Part shown: positions 1 to 10,323 of the stretch, one piece after another
Layout of the letters: each line of letters begins with the position of its first letter
Position numbering within the stretch: the first letter of the stretch is position 1
From: Pseudomonas paraglycinae
GTDB lineage: Bacteria > Pseudomonadota > Gammaproteobacteria > Pseudomonadales > Pseudomonadaceae
DNA: 64,000 nucleotides
NCBI RefSeq assembly: GCF_021601625.1
Contig: NZ_BQHR01000019.1
Coordinates: 1-64,000, forward strand
Reading direction: 5' to 3'
Position numbers and translations under genes: made by a program
Notes under the pieces: model-generated
Databases searched by the model: none
Seen by the model: the letters and a program-made list of their open reading frames with translations, nothing else
What the model was told of the DNA's origin: nothing

Positions 1-30
1 GGGATTTGTGGTGGGGTTGAGGGCGCCAGG

Positions 31-189
31 CCCTCACCCTAACCCTCTCCCAGAGGGAGAGGGAATTGACCGGGTTGTTCTTTCGCTATACATCGACCTG
101 AGATATCGAGCCGAACTCAGGTTTTGAATTAACCCCGATCTGCTCCCTTTCCCCCTCGCCCCCTTGGGGGAGAGGGTTGGGGTGAGGGG
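31..189. repeat. Intergenic inverted-repeat element, copy A
   Basis: The left end starts CCCTCACCCTAACCCTCTCC and the right end is its near inverted complement, ending GGTTGGGGTGAGGGG. Each end carries a further small hairpin (CCCTCTCCCAGAGGGAGAGG on the left, CCCCTTGGGGG on the right). An internal CATCGACCTGA is shared with copies at 43663-43854 and 51935-52110. This copy is about 160 bp, shorter than the others, and contains no gene. It lies just downstream of the chemoreceptor stop codon and could also fold as a terminator. Confidence 0.75.
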
Positions 190-209
190 ATAAGCTTTTG
201 ATCTTGATC

Positions 210-2099
210 TTAGATTCGGAAACTACCGACCAACTGCTTCAAGCGCGAAGCCTGCTGCTCCAGATCCGAGCAAGCCCGCAACGTCGCCTGCAGGTTCTCG
301 ACACCTTCCTGGTTCAGCGTATTGATCTCGGTGATATCCACGTTGATCGACTCGACCACAGCCGTCTGTTCCTCGGTCGCGGTGGCCACCGACTGGTTCA
401 TCCCGTCGATTTCACCAATGCGCTGGGTCACGCTGTTCAGGCGTTCGCCGGCGAGGTTGGCGATGTCCACGCTGTCCTGGCTGTGGCGCTGGCTGTCGCT
501 CATGGTGCTCACGGATTCGCGGGCGCCGACTTGCAGCTCCTCGATCATGGTTTGTACCTGTTGCGCCGATTCCTGGGTGCGGTGGGCGAGGTTGCGCACC
601 TCGTCCGCCACCACCGCAAAGCCGCGACCGGCTTCACCGGCACGTGCTGCCTCGATGGCCGCGTTGAGCGCCAGCAGGTTGGTCTGCTGGGAAATGCTGG
701 TGATCACCTCCAGGATCTGGCCGATGTTCACGGTCTTGCTGTTCAGCGATTCGATATTGCTGCTCGATGCGCTGAGCATGCTCGAAAGCTGATTCATGGC
801 CTTGATGCTGCGCTCCACCACTTGCTGGCCGTCTTCAGCCAGGCCGCGGGCGTCGCTGGCCTGGGTCGAGGCCTGGGCGGCATTGCGGGCGATTTCCTGG
901 GCGGCGGCGCCGAGCTGGTTGATCGCCGCAGCCACGCTGTTGGTGCGCGAGGCTTGCTGGTCGGAGTTGTACATCGACGAGTTCGAGGCCGCGACCACCC
1001 GCAGGGCGACTTCGTTGACCTGGCCGGTGGCCGATGACACTTCGCGAATCGAGCCGTGAATACGCTCGACGAAACGGTTGAACGCGGTGCCGAGCACGCC
1101 GAATTCGTCCTGATTCTGAATGGTCAGACGCTTGGTCAGGTCGCCTTCGCCGTCGGCGATGTCTTCCATGGCACGAGTCATCACGTGCAGCGGCTGGATC
1201 AGGATACGGATCAGCATGCCGAGCAGGGCAATGATGATCGCCACCGCAATCACGGTCGCGATCACGGCCGAAGCGCGGAATTCGCTGAGCATCGAGAAGG
1301 CTTTGTCTTTGTCCACCGACAGGCCGATGTACCAGTTCACCGACGGCAGGCCTTTGATCGGGGTGAAGTTGACGATGCGGGTCTTGCCGTCGACGGTGAC
1401 TTCACTGAAGTCACTGCTGATGCGCGGGGTGTCCTGCGGATAGGCTTCCTTCAGTGACTTCATCACAAGGGCCTTGTCCGGGTGCACCAGAATCTTGCCG
1501 TCGGCACTGACCAGGAACGCGTAGCCCATGCCGGAGAAGTCCCGGGCGCTGAGGGTGTTGATCAGGGTTTGCAGGCTCAGGTCGCCGCCCACCACGCCCA
1601 CGCTCTGACCGGCCTTTTTCGCGGCGGTGGCGATGGAAATGATGGTCTGGCCGGTGGCGGCGTCGATGTACGGTTCGGTCAGGGTCGAAGAGCTGCTGCT
1701 TTCCGCACCTTTATACCAAGGACGAACACGTGGATCGAAACCGTCCGGCATCTTCGCATCCGGGCGGATGGTGAAGTGCCCGGTGGCGTCGCCGAGGTAA
1801 GACGCCATGAAGGTCGACGTCAGGGCTTTCTGTTCCAGCAGGCTGGCGACGGCGGCAGGGTCGGGGTTGATGGCGATGTTCTGGGCCGCGTTCTCGATCA
1901 GCAGGATGCGCCCGCTGAGCCAGGTCTGAATATTGTCGGCTGTGACCTCGCCCATCTCGTTGAGGTAATTGTCCAGGTCCTCGCGGATCGCATTGCGTTG
2001 CAACCAGTCGTTGTACAGCGTGAACGAGGCGAAGGCGGCAATGACGATGAGGGCGGCGGCAAGCAGGATTTTATGGCTGAAACGCAGATTTTTGTTCAT
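210..2099 (-). CDS. Methyl-accepting chemotaxis protein, amino-acid-type dCache sensor
   Basis: The 629-residue product is a transmembrane chemoreceptor that would feed CheA/CheW and flagellar control. It has TM1 at about 10-28, a periplasmic double-Cache region at about 35-275, TM2 at about 277-301, a HAMP domain, and a C-terminal signalling hairpin with the conserved [19 protein letters not shown] core. The sensor shows R126, W128, Y129, Y144, D146 and D173. These are the positions and residues I recall for the amino-acid-binding dCache motif of P. aeruginosa PctA, except that PctA Y121 is F here. An amino acid ligand is therefore likely, although the specific one cannot be read. A possible FliA promoter lies upstream at 2245-2272. 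Confidence 0.92.
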   Translation of the reverse strand: MNKNLRFSHKILLAAALIVIAAFASFTLYNDWLQRNAIREDLDNYLNEMGEVTADNIQTWLSGRILLIENAAQNIAINPDPAAVASLLEQKALTSTFMASYLGDATGHFTIRPDAKMPDGFDPRVRPWYKGAESSSSSTLTEPYIDAATGQTIISIATAAKKAGQSVGVVGGDLSLQTLINTLSARDFSGMGYAFLVSADGKILVHPDKALVMKSLKEAYPQDTPRISSDFSEVTVDGKTRIVNFTPIKGLPSVNWYIGLSVDKDKAFSMLSEFRASAVIATVIAVAIIIALLGMLIRILIQPLHVMTRAMEDIADGEGDLTKRLTIQNQDEFGVLGTAFNRFVERIHGSIREVSSATGQVNEVALRVVAASNSSMYNSDQQASRTNSVAAAINQLGAAAQEIARNAAQASTQASDARGLAEDGQQVVERSIKAMNQLSSMLSASSSNIESLNSKTVNIGQILEVITSISQQTNLLALNAAIEAARAGEAGRGFAVVADEVRNLAHRTQESAQQVQTMIEELQVGARESVSTMSDSQRHSQDSVDIANLAGERLNSVTQRIGEIDGMNQSVATATEEQTAVVESINVDITEINTLNQEGVENLQATLRACSDLEQQASRLKQLVGSFRI

Positions 2100-2244
2100 G
2101 GCTTGGGGTTCCGCTAAGGTCTTATTATTCAGGGCGTGCTTCTATAGATACTCGCCAGGTGGGCTTGATGGGTACAAGCAGGTATTTCCGCTTCTCCTTA
2201 GGGAAATCTCCGATGCGGATGTCAGTCGCATCTGTCACCTTTAG

Positions 2245-2272
2245 CTATCGGCCATGCTCGATCAAAGATTAA
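2245..2272 (-). promoter_or_regulatory. Possible FliA (sigma-28) promoter for the chemoreceptor gene
   Basis: On the minus strand there is a -10-like GCCGATAG (2245-2252) and, 15 nt upstream, TTAAT (2268-2272). This resembles the flagellar consensus TAAA-N15-GCCGATAA. It points at the chemoreceptor gene starting at 2099, giving a leader of about 140 nt. The -35 match is weak. Confidence 0.4.
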
Positions 2273-2287
2273 CCATTGGGTGACCAA

Positions 2288-3775
2288 ATGCCTGAATCTT
2301 CGCAACTTGTAATCGGCGCTGACCTCGCCGGGCAACCGATCGCCCAGGCCATGCGTCTGGCCAACCGTCACGGACTGGTGGCCGGCGCAACCGGTACCGG
2401 CAAAACCGTCACCCTGCAGCGTCTGGCCGAGGCGTTCAGCGACGCCGGGGTCGCGGTGTTCGCCGCCGACGTCAAGGGCGACCTGTGCGGCCTCGGTGCT
2501 GCCGGCAACCCCCAGGGCAAGATCGCCGAGCGCATCGCCGGCATGCCGTGGCTCAAGCACACGCCTCAGGCGTATCCCGTGACCCTGTGGGACATTCACG
2601 GTCAGTCCGGTCATCCGTTGCGCACTACGTTGAGTGAAATGGGCCCGCTGCTGATCGGCGCCCTGCTGGAACTGACCGACAGCCAGCAATCGGCGTTGTA
2701 CGCAGCGTTCAAGGTGGCGGATCGCGAAGGCCTGTTGCTGCTGGATCTCAAAGACCTGAAGGCGCTGCTCAATCACCTCAAGGACAATCCGCAGCTGTTG
2801 GGCGAAGACGCCGCGCTGTTCACCACCGGCTCCAGCCAGGCGCTGTTGCGGCGTCTGGCCACGCTGGAGCAGCAGGGCGCCGAGGCGTTGTTCGGCGAAC
2901 CGGCGCTGCAACTGGAAGACATTCTGCAACCGACCGCTGACGGTCGCGGCCGCATCCATCTGCTGGATGCCAGTCGTCTGGTGCATGAGGCGCCGAAGGT
3001 CTACGCGACTTTCCTGCTGTGGCTGCTGGCCGAACTGTTCGAGCAACTGCCGGAGCGCGGCGATGCCGACAAACCGCTGCTGGCGCTGTTTTTCGATGAG
3101 GCGCATTTGCTTTTCGGCGACACGCCCAAGGCGTTGCAGGAACGCTTGGAGCAAGTGGTGCGGCTGATCCGTTCCAAAGGTGTGGGTGTGTATTTCGTCA
3201 CTCAGTCGCCGGGCGATCTGCCGGACGATGTGCTGGCGCAACTGGGACTGCGGATCCAGCACGGCCTGCGCGCGTTCACCGCCAAGGAACAGAAATCCCT
3301 GCGGGCGGTGGCGGACGGCTTCCGGCCGAATCCGGCGTTCGACACCTTGTCGGTGCTCACCGAACTCGGGATTGGCGAGGCTCTGGTCGGCACCTTGCAG
3401 GAGAAGGGCACGCCGGAAATGGTCCAGCGAGTGCTGGTAGCGCCGCCGCAATCGCGGATCGGGCCGTTGACCGAGACCGAGCGCACGGTGCTGATTGCCG
3501 GTTCGCCGTTCAAGGGCCGTTATGACAAGCCGATCGATCGCGAGTCGGCCTATGAAATCCTGATGGGGCGCAAGGGGCTGGCACCCGAGGCTGAAGCGGC
3601 GCCGGGCAAACCGGCCGCTGAAGAGCCGAGTCTGGCGGACAAGGCCGGAGAATTCCTCGGCACGGCGGCGGGACAGGCGCTCAAGTCGGCGATGCGCCAG
3701 GCAGCGAATTCGCTGGGTAAACAGTTGGTGCGCGGTCTGATGGGTTCATTGCTCGGCGGCAGCAAACGCCGCTGA
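2288..3775 (+). CDS. HerA/YjgR-like ATPase (DUF853 family)
   Basis: The 495-residue cytoplasmic P-loop ATPase belongs to the HerA-FtsK-like DUF853 family, of which E. coli YjgR is the usual reference. Walker A is GATGTGKT at 33-40, and a Walker B-like stretch LLALFFDEAHLLF lies near residue 260, followed by VYFVTQSPGDLP. The C-terminal tail (about 440-495) is low complexity and ends in a basic SKRR. I start at the ATG at 2288 rather than an in-frame TTG four codons upstream, because the ATG gives the usual N-terminus. The biological role of this family is not firmly established, so the name reflects fold only. It converges on dciA with a 10-bp gap. Confidence 0.85.
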   Translation: MPESSQLVIGADLAGQPIAQAMRLANRHGLVAGATGTGKTVTLQRLAEAFSDAGVAVFAADVKGDLCGLGAAGNPQGKIAERIAGMPWLKHTPQAYPVTLWDIHGQSGHPLRTTLSEMGPLLIGALLELTDSQQSALYAAFKVADREGLLLLDLKDLKALLNHLKDNPQLLGEDAALFTTGSSQALLRRLATLEQQGAEALFGEPALQLEDILQPTADGRGRIHLLDASRLVHEAPKVYATFLLWLLAELFEQLPERGDADKPLLALFFDEAHLLFGDTPKALQERLEQVVRLIRSKGVGVYFVTQSPGDLPDDVLAQLGLRIQHGLRAFTAKEQKSLRAVADGFRPNPAFDTLSVLTELGIGEALVGTLQEKGTPEMVQRVLVAPPQSRIGPLTETERTVLIAGSPFKGRYDKPIDRESAYEILMGRKGLAPEAEAAPGKPAAEEPSLADKAGEFLGTAAGQALKSAMRQAANSLGKQLVRGLMGSLLGGSKRR

Positions 3776-3785
3776 TCAACAAGGC

Positions 3786-4241
3786 TCAGGTTTTGGGTTT
3801 GGCGTGGGCGGCCAGTCGTTCCAGTGCCGCTCGCAGATTCGGATCGCTGATCCCGTCGGCGGTGGCCTGGATGGTCGCCGCCGCATCCGTTGACAGGTCG
3901 ATCGTCGGCCCGCTCGCTTCGCGCTGGATGGTCGGTGGCCGTACGGCGAACTTGATTCGCGTCAGATTGGCGAACTCGTCGAACATCTGCAGTTGCCGTT
4001 GCAGGCGCTTCTGTTGATAGCGCAGGCGCGTGGCCCAATGGCCGTCGGTGACGATCAGCAACAGTTCGCCTTCGCGCCACTTGGCTACGCGGCAGTGTTC
4101 ACGGGCGGCAGGTTGCAGCTGGCTTTCGAGCAGACGTTGCAGATGGGCCAGGCGCTGGGCATGACCGAGGATGGCTTTCAGCGGTCTGGCTTCGCGTAGC
4201 AGAACGGCGGGCGCTCTGGCTGTGAGAGGGCGAAATGCCAT
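3786..4241 (-). CDS. dciA: DciA-like DUF721 protein (replicative helicase operator)
   Basis: The 151-residue product has a DUF721 domain at about 15-110 and a polar C-terminal tail. DUF721 proteins of bacteria lacking DnaC/DnaI are now called DciA and help DnaB load at the replication origin. The position supports this: in P. aeruginosa the DUF721 gene lies beside secA, transcribed away from it, as here. lpxC, which flanks this gene in P. aeruginosa, is absent, and a HerA-like ATPase gene takes its place. The assignment rests on the family pattern (basic helical core with HWATRLRYQQKRL) and synteny. Confidence 0.75.
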   Translation of the reverse strand: MAFRPLTARAPAVLLREARPLKAILGHAQRLAHLQRLLESQLQPAAREHCRVAKWREGELLLIVTDGHWATRLRYQQKRLQRQLQMFDEFANLTRIKFAVRPPTIQREASGPTIDLSTDAAATIQATADGISDPNLRAALERLAAHAKPKT

Positions 4242-4548
4242 GATCTAGGACCTGAAGTGACAGAGGCGCCATGGTAGCAGATGGCAGCCATTTCACTCGC
4301 CCATTGCTTTTGTCCCTGCTTTGCCCATTAAATCAACGACTAACTTCTTCGCTGTACGGCTTGAAGTTGAGCAAAACGCCCCTATTTTAAGTGAGCCCCG
4401 TCAAAGCGCAGTGCCAGCATCGTGGAATATCCCCACTTTCCTCACCACCGTTTCCGGGTAGAATGCTCGTTCGCATGCGGCCATGAGGGCTGCACGGGCG
4501 ACTCACGGGGCCGCCCTCCATCCCTTTAGTGTGGAAGATCCTGCCGAT
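4242..4548. other. Divergent intergenic region between dciA and secA
   Basis: No gene is supported in these 307 bp. A -10-like TAGAAT at 4459-4464 is a candidate for secA, but no good -35 accompanies it. A GGAAG at about 4531-4535 would be the secA ribosome binding site. No SecM-like secretion monitor gene is present. Confidence 0.5.
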
Positions 4549-7287
4549 ATGTTTGCGCCTTTGTTAAAGAAACTTTTTGGAAGCAAGAACGAGCGTGAAA
4601 TCAAACGCATGCTCAAGACGGTGCAGCTCGTCAATGCCTTCGAAGAGAAGATGGTCGCCCTCTCGGACGATCAACTGCGCGCCAAGACCGCAGAGTTCAA
4701 GGACCGCATTGCCAAGGGGGAGACCCTCGACAAGCTGTTGCCCGAAGCCTTCGCGGTCGCCCGTGAAGCCGGCAAGCGTGTCATGGGCATGCGCCACTTT
4801 GACGTCCAGCTGATCGGTGGCATGACCCTGCACGAAGGCAAGATCGCCGAAATGCGCACCGGTGAGGGCAAGACGCTGGTGGGTACTCTGGGCGTTTACC
4901 TCAACGCGCTGTCCGGCAAGGGCGTGCACGTTGTGACCGTGAACGATTACCTGGCCCGCCGCGACGCCAACTGGATGCGTCCGCTGTATGAATTCCTCGG
5001 TCTGAGCGTCGGCATCGTGACGCCGTTCCAGCCGCCGGAAGAGAAGCGCGCCGCCTACGCCGCCGACATCACCTACGGCACCAACAACGAATTCGGGTTC
5101 GACTACCTGCGCGACAACATGGCGTTCAGCATGGAAGAGAAATTCCAGCGCGAACTCAACTTTGCCGTGATCGACGAAGTCGACTCCATCCTCATTGACG
5201 AAGCGCGTACCCCGCTGATCATTTCCGGTCAGGCCGAGGACAGCTCCAAGCTGTACATCGAGATCAACAAGCTGATCCCGAAACTCAAGCTGCACGTCGA
5301 AGAAGTCGAAGGCGAAGTCACCCAGGAAGGCCATTTCACCGTCGACGAGAAGACCCGTCAGGTCGAACTCAACGAAGCCGGTCACCAGTTCATCGAAGAG
5401 CAACTCGCCAGTGTTGGCCTGCTGGCTGAAGGCGAGAGCTTGTACTCGGCGCATAATCTGGGTCTGCTGACTCACGTTTACGCCGGCCTGCGTGCGCACA
5501 AGCTGTTCAACCGCAATGTCGAATACATCGTGCAAGACGGCCAGGTCGTGCTGGTCGACGAGCACACCGGTCGCACCATGCCGGGTCGTCGTCTGTCCGA
5601 AGGCTTGCACCAGGCCATCGAAGCCAAGGAAAACCTGAATATCCAGGCCGAAAGCCAGACTCTGGCATCGACCACGTTCCAGAACTACTTCCGTCTATAC
5701 ACCAAGCTGTCCGGCATGACCGGTACCGCTGATACCGAAGCATTCGAATTCCACCAGATCTATGGTCTGGACGTTATGGTCATTCCGCCGAACAAACCGT
5801 TGGCCCGTAAGGACTACAACGACCTGGTGTTCCTGACCGCCGAAGAGAAATATGCGGCGATCGTCAACGACATCAAGGAAAGCATGGCTGCCGGTCGTCC
5901 GGTACTGGTGGGTACTGCGACCATCGAAACCTCCGAGCACATGTCCGCATTGCTCGTGAAGGAAGGCATCGAACACAAGGTTCTGAACGCCAAGTTCCAC
6001 GAAAAAGAAGCTGAAATCATCGCGCAGGCCGGTCGTCCGGGCGCCCTGACCATCGCTACCAACATGGCCGGTCGTGGTACCGACATCCTTTTGGGCGGCA
6101 ACTGGGAAGTTGAAGTCGCGTCGCTGGAAAACCCGACCCCTGAGCAGATCGCCCAGATCAAGGCCGACTGGCAGAAGCGTCACCAGCAAGTGCTGGAGTC
6201 CGGCGGTCTGCAGGTGATCGCGTCCGAGCGTCACGAATCCCGTCGTATCGATAACCAGCTGCGTGGCCGTGCCGGCCGTCAGGGCGATGCCGGTTCCAGC
6301 CGCTTCTACCTGTCGCTGGAAGACAGCCTGATGCGCATCTTCGCCTCTGACCGGGTGAAGAACTTCATGAAAGCCCTGGGGATGCAGCCTGGCGAGGCCA
6401 TCGAGCACCGTATGGTGACCAACGCCATCGAGAAGGCGCAGCGCAAGGTTGAAGGCCGCAACTTCGACATCCGCAAGCAACTGCTCGAGTTCGACGACGT
6501 CAACAACGAACAGCGTAAAGTGATCTATCACATGCGTAACACGTTGCTGGCCGCGGACAACATCGGCGAAACCATCGCTGATTTCCGTCAGGACGTCCTG
6601 AACGCCACTGTCAGCGCGCACATTCCGCCGCAATCGCTGCCAGAGCAGTGGGACGTGGCCGGTCTGGAAGCGTCGATCGCCAGCGATTTCGGCGTGAAGC
6701 TGCCGATCCAGCAATGGCTCGACGAAGACGATCACCTGTACGAAGAAACCCTGCGCGAGAAGCTGATGAACGAGCTGATCGCCGCGTACAACGAAAAAGA
6801 AGACCAGGCGGGCGCCGAAGCCCTGCGTTCGTTCGAGAAGCAGATCGTGCTGCGCGTTCTGGACGACCTGTGGAAAGACCACCTGTCGACCATGGATCAC
6901 CTGCGTCACGGCATCCACCTGCGTGGTTATGCGCAGAAGAACCCGAAGCAGGAATACAAGCGCGAGTCCTTCACGCTGTTCTCCGAGCTGCTGGATTCGA
7001 TCAAGCGCGACTCGATCCGTGTGCTGTCGCACGTTCAGGTTCGCCGCGAAGATCCGGCCGAAGAAGAACAACGCCTGCGTCAGGAAGCCGAAGCGCTGGC
7101 CGCCCGCATGCAGTTCGAACACGCCGAGGCTCCTGGCCTGGAAGCGCAACCGGAACTGGTCGGTGAAGAGGTCGATGTGGCCCTCGCCACCGCCCCGGTG
7201 CGCAACGAGCAGAAGCTGGGCCGCAACGAACTGTGCTACTGCGGTTCGGGCAAGAAATTCAAGCATTGCCACGGGCAGATCCAGTAA
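4549..7287 (+). CDS. secA: Protein translocase ATPase SecA
   Basis: The 912-residue motor ATPase drives preproteins through SecYEG. The ATG at 4549 ([13 protein letters not shown]) is chosen over an upstream in-frame start because it is the canonical SecA N-terminus and follows a GGAAG. Visible features are Walker A GEGKT at 105-109, the NBD1 [18 protein letters not shown] region, the preprotein cross-linking and NBD2 segments ([25 protein letters not shown]), and a C-terminal zinc/SecB-binding tail with C896, C898, C907 and H908. The gene is complete and of normal length. A terminator follows at 7315-7347. Confidence 0.99.
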   Translation: MFAPLLKKLFGSKNEREIKRMLKTVQLVNAFEEKMVALSDDQLRAKTAEFKDRIAKGETLDKLLPEAFAVAREAGKRVMGMRHFDVQLIGGMTLHEGKIAEMRTGEGKTLVGTLGVYLNALSGKGVHVVTVNDYLARRDANWMRPLYEFLGLSVGIVTPFQPPEEKRAAYAADITYGTNNEFGFDYLRDNMAFSMEEKFQRELNFAVIDEVDSILIDEARTPLIISGQAEDSSKLYIEINKLIPKLKLHVEEVEGEVTQEGHFTVDEKTRQVELNEAGHQFIEEQLASVGLLAEGESLYSAHNLGLLTHVYAGLRAHKLFNRNVEYIVQDGQVVLVDEHTGRTMPGRRLSEGLHQAIEAKENLNIQAESQTLASTTFQNYFRLYTKLSGMTGTADTEAFEFHQIYGLDVMVIPPNKPLARKDYNDLVFLTAEEKYAAIVNDIKESMAAGRPVLVGTATIETSEHMSALLVKEGIEHKVLNAKFHEKEAEIIAQAGRPGALTIATNMAGRGTDILLGGNWEVEVASLENPTPEQIAQIKADWQKRHQQVLESGGLQVIASERHESRRIDNQLRGRAGRQGDAGSSRFYLSLEDSLMRIFASDRVKNFMKALGMQPGEAIEHRMVTNAIEKAQRKVEGRNFDIRKQLLEFDDVNNEQRKVIYHMRNTLLAADNIGETIADFRQDVLNATVSAHIPPQSLPEQWDVAGLEASIASDFGVKLPIQQWLDEDDHLYEETLREKLMNELIAAYNEKEDQAGAEALRSFEKQIVLRVLDDLWKDHLSTMDHLRHGIHLRGYAQKNPKQEYKRESFTLFSELLDSIKRDSIRVLSHVQVRREDPAEEEQRLRQEAEALAARMQFEHAEAPGLEAQPELVGEEVDVALATAPVRNEQKLGRNELCYCGSGKKFKHCHGQIQ

Positions 7288-7314
7288 AACCCGTTTCAAT
7301 CGCTGAAATACCCG

Positions 7315-7347
7315 CGCCGCGACCGGCACCAGCCGTCGCGGCGTTTT
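7315..7347 (+). terminator. Rho-independent terminator after secA
   Basis: CGCCGCGA pairs with TCGCGGCG across an 13-nt loop and is followed by TTTT. Confidence 0.75.
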
Positions 7348-7409
7348 GCCATTTACACCACCGTCACTACGCTTGGCGGTGCTGACATCATTGAGTAAGG
7401 AGCGCATTC

Positions 7410-8627
7410 ATGGCTGTTGGTCTTGGTCCTTTGCCAACGTTGCACCCGGTTGCCGGTTTTGAACTCGGTATCGCTTCGGCCGGCATCAAGCGCCCGGGGC
7501 GCAAGGATGTCGTCGTGATGCGTTGCGCCGAAGGCTCCACCGTGGCGGGCGTGTTCACGTTGAACGCTTTCTGTGCAGCGCCGGTGATCCTGGCCAAGAA
7601 ACGCGTGCAGAACCCGGTGCGCTACCTGTTGACCAACACCGGTAATGCCAACGCCGGCACCGGCGAGCCGGGCCTGGCTGCTGCCGAGCGCACCACCGCC
7701 AAACTGGCTGAACTGGCCGGCGTTGATGCCAGCCAGATCCTGCCTTACTCCACCGGCGTGATCGGCGAGCCGCTGCCGGTCGAGAAGATCGAAGGCGCCT
7801 TGCAGGCCGCGCTGGACGATCTGTCGGAAAACAACTGGGAAGCGGCCGCCACCGGCATCATGACCACCGACACGCTGCCAAAAGGCGCCAGCCGCCAGTT
7901 CCAGCATGACGGCGTGACCATCACCGTCACCGGCATCAGCAAAGGCGCGGGCATGATCCGTCCGAACATGGCGACCATGCTCGGTTACATCGCCACCGAC
8001 GCCAAAGTCTCCCGCGACATGTTGCAAAACCTGATGCTGGACGGTGCCAACAAGTCGTTCAACCGCATCACCATCGACGGCGACACCTCGACCAACGACT
8101 GCTGCATGCTGATCGCCACCGGCAAGGCTGCGCTGCCGGAAATCACCCGTGCCGAAGGCGAGCTGTTCGCCAAGCTGAAACAGGCCGTGTTCGAGGTGTG
8201 CATGGACGTGGCCCAGGCCATCGTGCGTGACGGCGAAGGCGCGACCAAGTTCGTGACCGTTGAAGTCAACGGCGGCGGCAATCACCAGGAATGCCTGGAC
8301 GTCGGCTACACCGTGGCCCACTCGCCGCTGATCAAGACTGCACTGTTCGCCTCCGACCCGAACTGGGGCCGCATCCTCGCCGCCGTCGGCCGTGCCGGCG
8401 TGCCGGATCTGGACGTGAGCAAGATCGACGTGTTTCTCGGTGACGTGTGCATCGCCAGCCGTGGCGCCCGCGCCGCGACCTACACCGAAGCCCAGGGCTC
8501 GGCGGTGATGCAGCAGGAAGAAATCACCATCCGTATCGAATTGGGTCGCGGCGATTGCAGCGAAACCATCTGGACCACCGACCTGTCCCACGAGTACGTG
8601 AAGATCAACGCCGAATACCGCACCTGA
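7410..8627 (+). CDS. argJ: Bifunctional glutamate N-acetyltransferase / amino-acid acetyltransferase ArgJ
   Basis: The 405-residue enzyme of arginine biosynthesis moves the acetyl group from N-acetylornithine to glutamate in the cyclic pathway. The precursor self-cleaves between Ala188 and Thr189 in the conserved [14 protein letters not shown] segment; Thr189 becomes the nucleophile. [12 protein letters not shown] at about 148-159 and the C-terminal [11 protein letters not shown] motif are also present. The length is normal and the start follows TAAGGAG. It lies directly after secA, as in P. aeruginosa. Only Thr-containing ArgJ of this form is recognised here; whether it also uses acetyl-CoA cannot be read from sequence. 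Confidence 0.98.
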   Translation: MAVGLGPLPTLHPVAGFELGIASAGIKRPGRKDVVVMRCAEGSTVAGVFTLNAFCAAPVILAKKRVQNPVRYLLTNTGNANAGTGEPGLAAAERTTAKLAELAGVDASQILPYSTGVIGEPLPVEKIEGALQAALDDLSENNWEAAATGIMTTDTLPKGASRQFQHDGVTITVTGISKGAGMIRPNMATMLGYIATDAKVSRDMLQNLMLDGANKSFNRITIDGDTSTNDCCMLIATGKAALPEITRAEGELFAKLKQAVFEVCMDVAQAIVRDGEGATKFVTVEVNGGGNHQECLDVGYTVAHSPLIKTALFASDPNWGRILAAVGRAGVPDLDVSKIDVFLGDVCIASRGARAATYTEAQGSAVMQQEEITIRIELGRGDCSETIWTTDLSHEYVKINAEYRT

Positions 8628-8641
8628 TCCCTGCCGAAGAG

Positions 8642-8665
8642 GGAGGTCTGCGGACCTCCTTTTCT
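8642..8665 (+). terminator. Rho-independent terminator after argJ
   Basis: GGAGGTC pairs with GACCTCC around a TGCG loop, followed by TTTTTCTT. Confidence 0.75.
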
Positions 8666-8689
8666 TCTGTCCCATGAAAGGACCCGAAC

Positions 8690-9322
8690 ATGAGCCTTCA
8701 CCTGATCATCGGCGACAAACTGCTTTCCTCCTGGTCCCTGCGCGCGGCACTGGCGCTTGAACTGACCGGCGCGCCCTACACCGAAGAACTGGTCAAACTC
8801 GGCAAGCCCGACACCCGCGAGCGGCTGCTGGCGCACTCGCCGACCGCCAAGGTGCCGCTGCTGAAAACCGCCCGTGGCACCGTCGCCGATTCTCTGGCGA
8901 TTGCCGAATACCTGGCCGAGCAGTTTCCTTCCGAACAACTCTGGCCGACCGATATCTTCGCCCGAGCCCAGGCGCGATCCGCCTGCGCGCAGATGCACAG
9001 CGGCTTCTTCGCCATGCGCAACCACATGCCGTTCAACCTGAGCCACGACGCGCCGCTCAACCCGGTGCCGCCGGAAGTGAAGGTCGATGTCGAGCGCATG
9101 CTCGCGCTGTGGGCCGAATGCCGCGCCGTCGCGACCGAGCCTGGGCCTTACCTGTTTGGTCGGGTGTCGCTGGCCGATGCGTTCTTCGCACCGATTGCCG
9201 TGCGCCTGCGCACCTATCAGGTGAAGTTGCCGGCCGAGGATGAAGCCTATGTTGAAACCGTCTACCAGTGGCCGGCCTTCAAGGCCTGGCAAAAGGCAGG
9301 ACTGGAGGAATTGCAGTCGTGA
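8690..9322 (+). CDS. Glutathione S-transferase family protein
   Basis: The 210-residue cytosolic protein has an N-terminal thioredoxin-like domain (about 1-80) and a helical C-terminal domain. Motifs include KLLSSWSLRAALALE at the glutathione-site start, KVPLLKT with the usual cis-proline, and TVADSLAIAEYLAE for gamma-glutamyl binding. The start follows GAAAGGA. The stop overlaps the GTG start of the next gene by four bases (GTGA), so the two are probably translationally coupled. The substrate is unknown. Confidence 0.9.
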   Translation: MSLHLIIGDKLLSSWSLRAALALELTGAPYTEELVKLGKPDTRERLLAHSPTAKVPLLKTARGTVADSLAIAEYLAEQFPSEQLWPTDIFARAQARSACAQMHSGFFAMRNHMPFNLSHDAPLNPVPPEVKVDVERMLALWAECRAVATEPGPYLFGRVSLADAFFAPIAVRLRTYQVKLPAEDEAYVETVYQWPAFKAWQKAGLEELQS

Positions 9323-10263
9323 AACGTGTACACGTCGCCGCCGCCGTCATTCGTGACGGCAGCGGCAAGATTCTGATCGCCCGGCGTGCCGATACCCAGC
9401 ATCAGGGCGGCCTCTGGGAATTTCCCGGTGGCAAGGTCGAAGCCGATGAGTCGGTGCAAACAGCATTGGCCCGCGAGCTGCACGAAGAGTTGGGCATTGT
9501 CGTCGGCGCCGCGCGGCCGCTGATCAAGGTGCGCCACGATTACCCGGACAAACAGGTGTTGCTGGATGTCTGGGAAGTCTCGAGCTTTACCGGCGAACCC
9601 CATGGTGCCGAAGGCCAGCCATTGGCCTGGGTTTCGGCCAAGGAGCTGACGGATTACGAATTCCCGGCGGCCAACCAGCCGATCGTCGCGGCCGCGCGTC
9701 TGCCCGCCGAATACCTGATCACCCCGGAAGACCTGGAAACCCCGGCCTTGCTGCGCGGCATCCAGAAGGCAATCGCCGGTGGCATCAAGCTGATCCAGCT
9801 GCGTGCGCCCAATGGTTATGACCCGAAATACCGCGACCTTGCGGTAGACGCGGTCGGACTGTGCGCCGGCAAGGCGCAGTTGATGATCAAGGGTCCGTTC
9901 GAGTGGCTGGGCGATTTCCCGGCCGCGGGCTGGCACATCACTTCGGCGCAGTTGCGCAAGTACGCGGCCGCGGGGCGTCCGCTGCCGGCGGAGCGCTGGT
10001 TGGCGGCGTCCTGCCACAACGCTGAAGAACTGGCGCTGGCCGAGCAGATGGGCGTGGATTTCGTCACCCTGTCGCCGGTGCAGCCGACCCTGACTCACCC
10101 GGATGCACAGCCGTTGGGCTGGGAGCAGGCTTCGACGCTGATCGAAGGCTTCAGCAAACCGGTGTTTCTGTTGGGCGGAGTCGGCCCGGCGGAGCGCGAG
10201 AAAGCGTGGAATGCCGGGGCTCAGGGTGTGGCGGGGATTCGGGCGTTCTGGCCTGAGGCCTGA
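9319..10263 (+). CDS. Nudix (MutT-like) hydrolase fused to a thiamine-phosphate-synthase-like domain
   Basis: The product has 314 residues from a GTG start overlapping the GST stop codon. The N-terminal Nudix domain carries the full box at 38-60 (G-x5-E...ARELHEELGI), as in MutT, which removes 8-oxo-dGTP. Residues from about 135 onward form a ThiE/TenI-like barrel: IKLIQLRAP, GWHITSAQL, FVTLSPVQPT and LLGGVG. This two-domain arrangement is known in gammaproteobacteria such as Pseudomonas; what the second domain does there is not settled. The main activity is likely MutT-type nucleotide sanitation. Confidence 0.9.
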   Translation: MKRVHVAAAVIRDGSGKILIARRADTQHQGGLWEFPGGKVEADESVQTALARELHEELGIVVGAARPLIKVRHDYPDKQVLLDVWEVSSFTGEPHGAEGQPLAWVSAKELTDYEFPAANQPIVAAARLPAEYLITPEDLETPALLRGIQKAIAGGIKLIQLRAPNGYDPKYRDLAVDAVGLCAGKAQLMIKGPFEWLGDFPAAGWHITSAQLRKYAAAGRPLPAERWLAASCHNAEELALAEQMGVDFVTLSPVQPTLTHPDAQPLGWEQASTLIEGFSKPVFLLGGVGPAEREKAWNAGAQGVAGIRAFWPEA

Positions 10264-10283
10264 ATTAGCATTGATGCGACTGA

Positions 10284-10311
10284 CCCCTTCGCGAGCGGGC
10301 TCGCGAAGGGG
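10284..10311. repeat. REP-like palindrome
   Basis: CCCCTTCGCGA and TCGCGAAGGGG form an 11-bp perfect stem around GCGGGC. The TTCGCGAGC...GCTCGCGAA core resembles REP sequences common between Pseudomonas genes. It sits between two convergent genes and may stop transcription from both sides. Confidence 0.7.
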
Positions 10312-10323
10312 GCCTGACAGGCG

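Noticed and set aside
2222-3451. Long minus-strand frame opposite the ATPase gene, and similar frames opposite secA, gcvP, arcA and aspS
   Set aside because: These are antisense frames produced by high third-position GC; they are Gln/His/Arg-rich with no domains, while the sense frames encode known families.
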